A DNA stretch of 64,000 nucleotides from the NCBI GenBank assembly GCA_964492845.1, contig CAZBMZ010000020.1:1-64000 (forward strand). Reading direction: 5' to 3'. The position numbers and the translations under genes are program-made. This stretch comes from JADJPF01 sp964492845 (GTDB taxonomy: Bacteria; Acidobacteriota; Blastocatellia; Chloracidobacteriales; JADJPF01). Of this stretch, positions 8,923 through 16,415 are shown piece after piece. The notes beneath the pieces were generated by a model. That model was not told the origin of the DNA and searched no databases. It was given only the letters and a program-made list of their open reading frames with translations. The first letter of the stretch is position 1. Each line of letters begins with the position of its first letter.

Positions 8923-9304
8923 AAAGTTCTAGACCTAATGAACGGATAAAATTTAAGTTAAAAATTTCAATAATAGAAGTCCGAACAACTCGACGTTGAC
9001 TTAAAGCTTTTACCATTTGTTGCCCGCCAGCAGGGTTCATTGTATGAATAATTATTAAGGCTTCATCATTAGGTGTTTTATTAGTGCCTAAAAAATGGGC
9101 AACCTCAAAACCTGTTCCCGAAGCAATCCAATCATTGTCATGCTCGGTTAGGTCATGGTCTAAACAAATTAAATCAAATTTTTCTTGTGCAAGTATTTGG
9201 TTGGCTTCCTGAGAGTCAGCCGAATGGGTGAGAGAGTGATTTTGGAATAGCAGGCGGAATTTTTCGACTCTTTGAAAACTATCTTCTAACAAAAAAACTT
9301 TCAT
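8921..9304 (-). CDS. cyclic-phosphate-processing receiver (cREC)-like domain protein
   Basis: A 127-residue single-domain protein resembling a response-regulator receiver. It starts MKVFLLEDSFQR, with an acidic pocket residue, and continues DLICLDHDLTEHD, where the phospho-accepting Asp of receivers would lie. It then has a GTGFEVAHFL helix and IIIHTMNPAGGQQM. The LDHDL pattern followed by HTMNPAG fits the receiver-like group predicted to process cyclic nucleotide or cyclic phosphate ends rather than ordinary two-component receivers. No kinase or output domain is attached. It is the last gene of the minus-strand run that starts with Rex, but a 66-bp gap separates it from the microcompartment genes and a functional link is unproven. 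Confidence 0.65.
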   Translation of the reverse strand: MKVFLLEDSFQRVEKFRLLFQNHSLTHSADSQEANQILAQEKFDLICLDHDLTEHDNDWIASGTGFEVAHFLGTNKTPNDEALIIIHTMNPAGGQQMVKALSQRRVVRTSIIEIFNLNFIRSLGLEL

Positions 9305-9370
9305 GCTATTAATAAAAACGCATAAACCGAACTTGCTAGTAAAATAACAAGTCCAGCTATCTTAAATTAC

Positions 9371-9637
9371 TTAGTCTACTTTTACAGTGTCAATAATACC
9401 AACGATTGCTGCATCAACAGGACAATCTTTTAAGCCATGAGCTAGACGGGCAGAACTACCTTGGACTATTAAGACATGCTCACGAAATCCAGCCCCTACA
9501 GTGTCAATTGCTACTAAAAAGCCTGCTTCATCTCGTCCTTGTACATCAATAGGACGGACAATCAATAACTTTTTACCTTCTAAACGTGGATCCTTTTTAG
9601 TAGCGACCACCGTTCCCCAAATTCTAGCTAATATCAT
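9371..9637 (-). CDS. microcompartment pentameric vertex protein (EutN/CcmL family)
   Basis: An 88-residue BMC-P shell protein that should form pentamers capping the vertices of a protein-bound organelle. The whole length matches the family: MILARIWGTVVATKKDP at the start, a KLLIVRPID strand, the VAIDTVGAGFREHVLIVQGSSAR core, and the closing IVGIIDTV. It follows the hexameric shell gene by five bases and should be co-expressed with it. One vertex gene and one hexamer gene form the smallest shell set that can close a compartment. Confidence 0.93.
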   Translation of the reverse strand: MILARIWGTVVATKKDPRLEGKKLLIVRPIDVQGRDEAGFLVAIDTVGAGFREHVLIVQGSSARLAHGLKDCPVDAAIVGIIDTVKVD

Positions 9638-9642
9638 AATCT

Positions 9643-9930
9643 TTATTTACGTCGAGATTCATGACTTACAGGTAAAGCTTCATTAACGCTTTGATGTGGA
9701 CGTGGAATTACATGCACGCTAATTAATTCACCTACACGACGCGCAGCCGCAGCACCTGAGTCTGTAGCAGCTTTTACAGCAGCAACATCACCGCGAACAA
9801 TGGCGGTAACGAGTCCTGCACCGATTTTTTCATAACCAACTAAAGTAACATTAGCAGCCTTTACCATAGCATCAGCCGCTTCAACCATTGCTACTAATCC
9901 TTTTGTTTCAATCATTCCTAGTGCTTCCAT
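9643..9930 (-). CDS. microcompartment hexameric shell protein (PduA/EutM-like BMC-H)
   Basis: A 95-residue single BMC-domain protein. It begins EALGMIETKGLVAMVEAADAM, the hallmark of BMC-H proteins, followed by VTLVGYEKIGAGLVTAIVRGDVAAVKAATD. Six copies form the flat hexagonal tile of the shell, whose central pore passes small substrates. The gene lies between the aldolase (38-bp gap) and the vertex gene. The short tail (residues about 84-95, SHESRRK end) is charged. The gene set implies that the enclosed chemistry involves an aldolase-generated aldehyde. Confidence 0.95.
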   Translation of the reverse strand: MEALGMIETKGLVAMVEAADAMVKAANVTLVGYEKIGAGLVTAIVRGDVAAVKAATDSGAAAARRVGELISVHVIPRPHQSVNEALPVSHESRRK

Positions 9931-9968
9931 AAATATTGGTATTACTCCTTATTTATTAATAATTTTTC

Positions 9969-10757
9969 TTAATTTAATCTCTCTAAAGCTGATTCTGTAG
10001 CACGTTTAATTAGCTCTACTAATTCACTACGTGTCAAGGTAATTGTCTCATCACAAGAGGATTTTTGTTTATTGTCTGATAAAAAACCACAAGCTTGACA
10101 ACGCATATCTTTAGACATATAACCAGCACGCTCACGAAGTTCAATTAATTTATCAACATCTTCTTTGCCTATTTCTTTTTGTCTGCCTAAAATTTTAGCA
10201 ACCAAGCTAATTTTAGCAAAATGCTCTAAAGTTTCCATTCGACCAAAAGCAGACTCTAAACTGGTTCCATAAGCTACCGCGCCATGATTAGCCATAAGCA
10301 AAGCATCGTGATTTTTTACAAATGGACGCATTGCATCTGTTAATTCATCAGTTGATGGAGTACCATAACCTGCTAAAGGAATACAACCTAGAGTAAGTAT
10401 TACTTCTGAAATTAAGGCTTTATCCAAAGCATAGCCAGCAGCAGCATAACCTGTACCGCATGGCGGATGGGCATGTACAACAGCATTAACATCTGGGCGC
10501 ATTTGGTAAATCAGCAAGTGCATAGAAAGTTCTGTTGAAGCATTATGAGTTCCAGCTATTTTTGTTTGTCCATCAGGCGACATTTTAACAATCATGTCTG
10601 GAGTTAAAAAACCTTTGCAAACTGAACGGGGTGTAGTAAGTATGCCATCAGATACACGAACACTAACATTGCCATCTCCGGCAACAATCAACCCACGTTC
10701 ATAAAGACGGCGGCCTATTTCTACTATATGTTCTTTATGCTCTTGTTCGGATTTCAT
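9969..10757 (-). CDS. class II aldolase (fuculose/rhamnulose-phosphate type), likely microcompartment cargo
   Basis: A 262-residue zinc aldolase of the AraD/FucA family, which splits L-fuculose- or L-rhamnulose-1-phosphate into dihydroxyacetone phosphate and lactaldehyde. Visible signatures are GDGNVSVRV (substrate phosphate loop), VVHAHPPCGTGYAAAG with two zinc His, and MANHGAVAYG with a third. Beyond the usual domain end there is a CQACGF pair, then a linker and a final amphipathic helix (LTRSELVELIKRATESALER). Terminal helices of this kind act as encapsulation peptides in other microcompartments. Co-location with shell genes supports encapsulation of this enzyme. An aldehyde dehydrogenase or lactaldehyde reductase is not present in the window. 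Confidence 0.88.
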   Translation of the reverse strand: MKSEQEHKEHIVEIGRRLYERGLIVAGDGNVSVRVSDGILTTPRSVCKGFLTPDMIVKMSPDGQTKIAGTHNASTELSMHLLIYQMRPDVNAVVHAHPPCGTGYAAAGYALDKALISEVILTLGCIPLAGYGTPSTDELTDAMRPFVKNHDALLMANHGAVAYGTSLESAFGRMETLEHFAKISLVAKILGRQKEIGKEDVDKLIELRERAGYMSKDMRCQACGFLSDNKQKSSCDETITLTRSELVELIKRATESALERLN

Positions 10758-10861
10758 AAATGTTTTTTAGAAGCGTTATTATAGCCTGGGCCTAGCCTTA
10801 TCACAAAGCCATATACACGGTAGATAATAGATTTATTTATAGATAAAAATTATTTTCTTTG

Positions 10862-11506
10862 CTACTTTTCTAGTCCAACTGAAGCTACTAAAGAATGAGA
10901 CAAGCTATCAAAAGAAACCGTTAAATCTAAAGTTTTAAGCTTAACGTCTTCTGGAACAGAAAATTGCATTGGAGCAAAATTTAATACAGCTTTTATCCCT
11001 AGTGCAACTACCTGATCCAAAACTTTTTGAGCTATTGATGCTGGAACAGCTAAAACAATGATGTCAATACCAGACTCTTTTATTATTGATTCTAAAATTT
11101 CTATATCTAAAATTTTAATTCCACGTTTAGTTGTACTATTAATTTTTTGTGGATCATTATCAAAAAGTGCAACTACACTATAATTAGTTCCAATAAATCC
11201 TTCATATTCAGCTAGAGCCATTCCTAAATTGCCTGCTCCAATAATCCCAATTTGATGTGGATGATCTAGTCCTAAGATAGATCTTAAGCACTTGCGTAAA
11301 TTTTCTATGTTATAACCTACACCACGAACACCAAATTCACCAAATTGTGCTAAATCTTTGCGGATTTGTGCCGAATTAAGATTAAATTGGCTAGCAAGTT
11401 CTTGCGAGGAAATTTGCTTAGTCCCATTACTAGCAAGCAAGTCTAAACACCTAAGATAAACAGATAGACGATCTATTGTTAGTTCAGAAATTTTTTCTGT
11501 TTTCAT
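10862..11506 (-). CDS. rex: redox-sensing transcriptional repressor Rex
   Basis: A 214-residue repressor that senses the NADH/NAD+ ratio. Residues about 10-75 form a winged helix (ISSQELASQFNLNSAQIRKD, then FGEFGVRGVGYN). Residues about 80-200 form a Rossmann fold with the nucleotide loop GIIGAGNLG. Length and both domains match the family. The gene is upstream of the aldolase and shell genes on the same strand with a 104-bp gap. A plausible role is adjusting microcompartment or fermentative gene expression to NADH level. I did not find a clear Rex operator (TTGTGA..TCACAA) in the gap, only a half-site (TATCACAAAG near 10799), so the link remains contextual. Confidence 0.92.
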   Translation of the reverse strand: MKTEKISELTIDRLSVYLRCLDLLASNGTKQISSQELASQFNLNSAQIRKDLAQFGEFGVRGVGYNIENLRKCLRSILGLDHPHQIGIIGAGNLGMALAEYEGFIGTNYSVVALFDNDPQKINSTTKRGIKILDIEILESIIKESGIDIIVLAVPASIAQKVLDQVVALGIKAVLNFAPMQFSVPEDVKLKTLDLTVSFDSLSHSLVASVGLEK

Positions 11507-11749
11507 AAAAGCAATTTTAGTGATTTAATAGAATTTACAGAACTTATTATTTAAGAAAGCAAGATTTTAATACATTATTAAGTAAAATAAATAGCCAAGG
11601 AAAACTATTTGCTATTAAAAATTAGTTAAACAGTTATTTATCAACTAATTATCCTTCTCATTCAATTTCTCCAAACAATTCTTGTGTTTAAAAAATTAGC
11701 GAAGTTGGATGCGGTATAAAGAAGCCTGTAAGAGTATAAGAGTATAGCG

Positions 11750-14700
11750 ATGAGCAGAAGTACAAACAATTCTTTAGTTACTCATAAAGTAAATAATCAA
11801 CGCCAAGAATTACCTCCAAACTATCTTTCTATTTTGATCAACGCAAAGTTAAAACTGCAAGAACACAGGATATATTTTAAGAATTTCTCTACAAATGATC
11901 TGACAGATGAATATTATTGGCAAAATATTGGTCTTTTAAGCTTCCCAACACTTTTTAGTAAATATAAAGAAATTCCTGATTCTATTTTGCTTTCTAATAA
12001 AGATAGCTTTTGGATACTTCTTAATGAAAAATTAGACAAAACAAGCCAAGATTTACTTATTAAACACTCGCTAGGTCATATAGCATTAGGTCATATACAA
12101 TTAAATGATGAAATAGCTCATTGGGACACACTTGAGAACTTAAAAAACGCTCGCCGGTTTTGGGATATTCAAGTTCAAGATTTCCTTACTAATAATGGTT
12201 TGTTATTAGTAGATAAATTTCAAACCATTGGTCTTGATAAAGTTATAGAAAGACTTGCAACAAAACAAATAAATGATAACTTACTGTCAGCCGTACATTT
12301 ATTTAAGTCTTATTCTGATGAAATTGTGGAAATCTCTCAAAGTTTAACAGAAAAGGCAAAGTTATTTCCTCATCAAATTCGTGGTATAGCAGAAACTATT
12401 GCCCGTTTAAGACGCTTTAATGTTTCAATGCTGGCTGATTCTGTTGGACTAGGTAAAACTAGGACTACTTGCGCTGTTATTAGAACAATGCGCGAGCAAA
12501 ACACCTTAAGAAAAGCTGCTATTTTAACGCCTCGTAAATTAGAACGAAATTGGCGAAAAGAATTAGCTGTTGTTGGCTTAGAAGAAGGTCGAGATGTTGT
12601 AATTATTAACAAAGACATTTTTAAGCGGTTGCCTGTTCAGGAAGCTGCTAGCCAGCTTCGTGGAATTGATGTTGTAGTTATTGAAGAAGCACATCAAGAT
12701 TTGCGAAATCCTGGTAATAGATTTCATCGCAATTTAAGAGATGCTAGCGGATTGGCTAAAGGTATTTTACTTACTGCTACACCTTGGAATAATAGACGAG
12801 GCGATGTATTTGCAATACTTTCGCCATTTATTAGAGTTTCTTTTAATATTTCAGATGGAGTTTTTGACTGTTTTAAGAAAGGTTTTCGCACAGGTAGAAA
12901 AGAGTTTGAAGAATCAGACGAAATCTTTCAACGTGTTTATGGTTTAACAGTTTTACAGCGAACCCGCCGCCAATTACGAGAAATGGGAAATGCTGGTGTT
13001 TATTATGCTCCTAGAGAACCTAAACTAGATATTGTGCCTTACTTGCCTGCCGAGCAAGCCGCTTTTCATACATTACTAAGCGTAGTAGAAAGCATTAAGT
13101 TACCTTATTTTAATCCTGTTCGATATCTTACTGCTGATACAGATGTAGAATGGAAAATTTCTGGCACACATCGATTTTTCTTATTAAAACGTGCTGAATC
13201 GTCTATGGCGGCATTTCGCCACACTTTACAAGGGATGCAGCAGAAAGCAAAAGCACTAAAAGAGCAGCTTTCACAAGTTAACGACTCTGAAGACGACATA
13301 GCCAGATGGTTAGCTTCTTATTACAACATTTCCGAAGATATTATTGAGGATGCTTTAGATTTTGCCCGCGAAGGCTATTTAGTTGAGGAACGAGTTACAA
13401 AAATTCGTCAAAAACGAGTGCTAAGACTTATTGAGGAAGCTAGAAAGAAAAAAACTCTAAAACCGCTTAAAAATAAGCTAATTAAAGATAGCGAAGCCGA
13501 TATACGCTTATTAGACAAAGTAGAAGCAGAATTTTCTTCCCTCTTTCAATCCGACCCAAAGCTAGCTTTAGTGCTTAAAAATGTTTATAAAACCATTGCA
13601 CAAGGTCAAAAAATATTGCTTGTGAGTCAATTTGCTGACACTGCATTTACTGTTTATAAAGCTTTGCTTTCTAATCCAGAAATTCAAGCTTTAGGAATAG
13701 GGCTAGTTATGAGTACAGCTAAAGGTGGCGAAGACCCTATACAAATAAATGGCCTACGGGCAAGCCGTGAAGAAGTATTTCGCTTATTTGCTCCTAATGC
13801 TTGGGCGCAAAGCGAAGTTGAAGCAGGCCGCAAAGAAAAAGTAAAAACAACTTTAGCTGGTAACATTTCAATACTTGTTGGTACTGATACCTTATCCGTA
13901 GGGCAAAATCTACAAGATGCACGCATTATTTTCCATTTAGATCTTACCTGGAATCCAATGGTTTTAGAGCAACGCATAGGCCGTTTAGATAGACCACGCC
14001 ATGAAAGCGATAATGCTGCAATTGAAATTCGCTATTTTCTTAACTTAGATATTATTGAGGCAGAACTTAAGCTTAAAAAGAAAATTGATGAACGACTCCA
14101 AGCTACTTACAAAGACACTGCCTTTGATGATGAGATTTTACCCGGTTATTTTGAGCTTATCGAAACAATGCGTAAGCTTAGAAATGATCATAAAAACGCT
14201 CAAGAAATAGCTCAGGAAATTGATTTGCTTCTTGAACAACTTGCTACAGCTAAACCAAAAGAAGTACGTCTTGAAGGTGTAGAATCTCGTCGAGAAGCAC
14301 TTAACCAACTAGCAAATGTTGTAAAAACCTATTCTAAACAATTACCAGATTTTATTTTAACCCTAGGTCAAAATACTAGCGATAATTCTTTAGAAATAGC
14401 CGCAGAACTTACATTCCAAGCCTTTGACAATAATAATCAAGAAATTAATCGCCCAAATCATCGGCTATTGGTAGTTAGACTTAACGATAACAATATAGAG
14501 ACTTTTTTAGATGATCTTCCACAGATGGTTAAGGCTGTTTTAGAACCTGCTTATAAAAATAGTATTAATCTTGAAAAGCTATTACCTAGTTTTAGAATTT
14601 TTGATCAACAAGTACAAAAAATAAGCGAGGAAATCCGCCAAGAAATGAATCGTCTTCGTGATAAACGTAAGCAAATCCGCGAGCGTGTTAGACCTTCCTG

Positions 14701-15061
14701 GTTGCAACCATTAGTTCAATCTGTTAGATCTTTTTTGGAAAAACTGTCTGAAAAGCAATATGAAACATTTTTAATTCGTTACAATGTTTCTGATGAACAA
14801 CTAGGAACTTGGCTTGATACACTTGCAGCAGGTGTTGACTTAGATAATAACGAAATGGTTAACCGCTTACGTAAGTTGGAGAATAGCCCAGCCTTAATTT
14901 TAGATGAGTTTGGTTACTTGCGAGAACTAATTATAGAAAGCGACCCTAGCAGTGATCTAGCAGAAGATTTGCTTCCCACCCAGCTTTCATTAGAGCTTGA
15001 ACCATTTGTTCATCACCTGCAAGCAAGCATTATTAATCTACGTGTTAATTTACCTAAGTAA
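11750..15061 (+). CDS. SNF2/RapA-like helicase with degenerate ImmA/IrrE-like N-terminus
   Basis: A 1103-residue superfamily 2 ATPase. The motor (about 200-800) has ADSVGLGKTRTT (Walker A, near 230), VVVIEEAHQD (motif II, EEAH in place of DEAH), ILLTATPWNN (motif III) and VLEQRIGRLDRPRH (motif VI), the arrangement of RapA and DrmD-type translocases. Residues about 85-150 resemble an ImmA/IrrE metallopeptidase. LLIKHSLGHIALGHIQL matches the HExxH...GH pattern, but the catalytic Glu is Ser (107), so proteolysis is unlikely. The C-terminal third (800-1103) is helical with coiled-coil features. It opens a tightly packed nine-gene operon and probably remodels or translocates on DNA for the system. 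Confidence 0.85.
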   Translation: MSRSTNNSLVTHKVNNQRQELPPNYLSILINAKLKLQEHRIYFKNFSTNDLTDEYYWQNIGLLSFPTLFSKYKEIPDSILLSNKDSFWILLNEKLDKTSQDLLIKHSLGHIALGHIQLNDEIAHWDTLENLKNARRFWDIQVQDFLTNNGLLLVDKFQTIGLDKVIERLATKQINDNLLSAVHLFKSYSDEIVEISQSLTEKAKLFPHQIRGIAETIARLRRFNVSMLADSVGLGKTRTTCAVIRTMREQNTLRKAAILTPRKLERNWRKELAVVGLEEGRDVVIINKDIFKRLPVQEAASQLRGIDVVVIEEAHQDLRNPGNRFHRNLRDASGLAKGILLTATPWNNRRGDVFAILSPFIRVSFNISDGVFDCFKKGFRTGRKEFEESDEIFQRVYGLTVLQRTRRQLREMGNAGVYYAPREPKLDIVPYLPAEQAAFHTLLSVVESIKLPYFNPVRYLTADTDVEWKISGTHRFFLLKRAESSMAAFRHTLQGMQQKAKALKEQLSQVNDSEDDIARWLASYYNISEDIIEDALDFAREGYLVEERVTKIRQKRVLRLIEEARKKKTLKPLKNKLIKDSEADIRLLDKVEAEFSSLFQSDPKLALVLKNVYKTIAQGQKILLVSQFADTAFTVYKALLSNPEIQALGIGLVMSTAKGGEDPIQINGLRASREEVFRLFAPNAWAQSEVEAGRKEKVKTTLAGNISILVGTDTLSVGQNLQDARIIFHLDLTWNPMVLEQRIGRLDRPRHESDNAAIEIRYFLNLDIIEAELKLKKKIDERLQATYKDTAFDDEILPGYFELIETMRKLRNDHKNAQEIAQEIDLLLEQLATAKPKEVRLEGVESRREALNQLANVVKTYSKQLPDFILTLGQNTSDNSLEIAAELTFQAFDNNNQEINRPNHRLLVVRLNDNNIETFLDDLPQMVKAVLEPAYKNSINLEKLLPSFRIFDQQVQKISEEIRQEMNRLRDKRKQIRERVRPSWLQPLVQSVRSFLEKLSEKQYETFLIRYNVSDEQLGTWLDTLAAGVDLDNNEMVNRLRKLENSPALILDEFGYLRELIIESDPSSDLAEDLLPTQLSLELEPFVHHLQASIINLRVNLPK

Positions 15062-15101
15062 TTAATTTTATTAAATTTTTGCTAAAGCATTGGAGCCGTT
15101 T

Positions 15102-16394
15102 ATGTTAAGTGAAGATTTAGACTTTGCTAATTTTGTAGAGCAAATTAACCAGGAGTTAAATACTAGTAAGAAAAGTAAACAAAGTATTAGCAACCTGCTA
15201 GCAACAAATAAATGGAAAACGCTAGCAAAGCCAATTATTGAGTCTACCAAAAAAGCACTAAAGGCTGTCAATTTGGAAGATGAAGACCTGGTAGAAGCTC
15301 TAATAAATGCTTTAGATACAGGATTAACGGCCCCAGCTAAACATATTGTTAGTAAAGTAAAAGGCGATTTTAATAAAAACTTAAAAGCTATTATTGAAGG
15401 AACAAGCACTTATTGGTTAGTTGTATTGCCTATTGAAGCCGATGTTAAACAAGATTTAGAGGATTATATTTCTACTGCTAATGGTCTTAGGGTTGTTATA
15501 AGTCCTTCTACATCAGAAAATGAGCTTAGAACAAAGCTAAACAAAGCTTGTCAAAAGCTCGAAACTGCATTTACCTTAGACTTAGCAGAACTTCCAAACC
15601 CTAGCACAGCATTTTTACTAGTTTATACTTCAGGTCTAGCGCAACTTGCTTTAGACAAAGCCAAAGAACAAGTTCATATTTGCCGAGATGCTTTTAGATT
15701 TGCTGAACATGTAAATAGAAAAGTTTCTGGTCTAGGCCCTTTATGGGCTACTACAGTTTCTTCATCTATCAAAGATGTTTATATGTTTAGAAAAAACAAA
15801 AAAGCAGAAAAGAAAATTGTTAGACGAGAAGATTTTAAGTTTGATGGTTTAGATTTGCTTCATGACCGTAAAGTTAGAAAACTCTATGACATAGCGGCAC
15901 GACTTTTAGAAGATCATCCAGAATCAACTGCACCTGATAAACAATTAGGTTTTCACTGGCGGCTAGCACGTAGCATAAGAACTTTTAGCCGTGCTGTTGC
16001 CGAATGTAATCAAGATGTTCGGTTTTTGCTGTTATTAGTAGCTTTTGAAGCCTTAGTTAACCGCAAGGACTCTCCAATTGCAGAAGCGTTTGCTGAATAT
16101 GGAGCATTAATAGCTGTTGAAAATATGGATGCACGTTTTGAATTAGCCACAAACTTAAAGCTTGCTTATAATGCCCGAAGCCGGTTTGTACATGATGGCA
16201 AAGTCCCTAGCGACTTATTAAAAGAAAATTTACCCAAGTTTGAAACCTTAGTATTTCAAACTTGGGCAGATATAATGCTTAAATTTTTGCAATTAGCGGA
16301 TACAGAAATCAAAGAAAATGAAGTTTTTGACGGTTTGCTTAAAATGAAATTTGGTGCAACTTGGCAACAAGCTTTTCCTAAAACTAAAAATTAA
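15102..16394 (+). CDS. ApeA-type HEPN-domain protein
   Basis: A 430-residue protein. Its N-terminal 130 residues are helical. The middle (about 130-330) includes IKDVYMFRKNKKAEKK and a conserved-looking FLLLLVAFEALVNRKDS. The C-terminal domain carries LAYNARSRFVHDGK, an Rx4H motif (R359, H364) of HEPN ribonucleases, set in the context typical of ApeA HEPN domains. Such proteins often act as RNA-cleaving effectors of anti-phage systems, though some are inactive or structural. The ATG at 15102 is preferred because GGAG lies six bases upstream; an in-frame TTG at 15090 is the alternative. It sits 40 bases after the helicase gene and 21 before the methyltransferase gene. Confidence 0.75.
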   Translation: MLSEDLDFANFVEQINQELNTSKKSKQSISNLLATNKWKTLAKPIIESTKKALKAVNLEDEDLVEALINALDTGLTAPAKHIVSKVKGDFNKNLKAIIEGTSTYWLVVLPIEADVKQDLEDYISTANGLRVVISPSTSENELRTKLNKACQKLETAFTLDLAELPNPSTAFLLVYTSGLAQLALDKAKEQVHICRDAFRFAEHVNRKVSGLGPLWATTVSSSIKDVYMFRKNKKAEKKIVRREDFKFDGLDLLHDRKVRKLYDIAARLLEDHPESTAPDKQLGFHWRLARSIRTFSRAVAECNQDVRFLLLLVAFEALVNRKDSPIAEAFAEYGALIAVENMDARFELATNLKLAYNARSRFVHDGKVPSDLLKENLPKFETLVFQTWADIMLKFLQLADTEIKENEVFDGLLKMKFGATWQQAFPKTKN

Positions 16395-16415
16395 TAAATA
16401 AATTAAGGAAGTTTA

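Noticed and set aside
10758..10861. A Rex operator controlling the aldolase gene.
   Set aside because: Only one half-site (TATCACAAAG) is present; no inverted partner at the right spacing.
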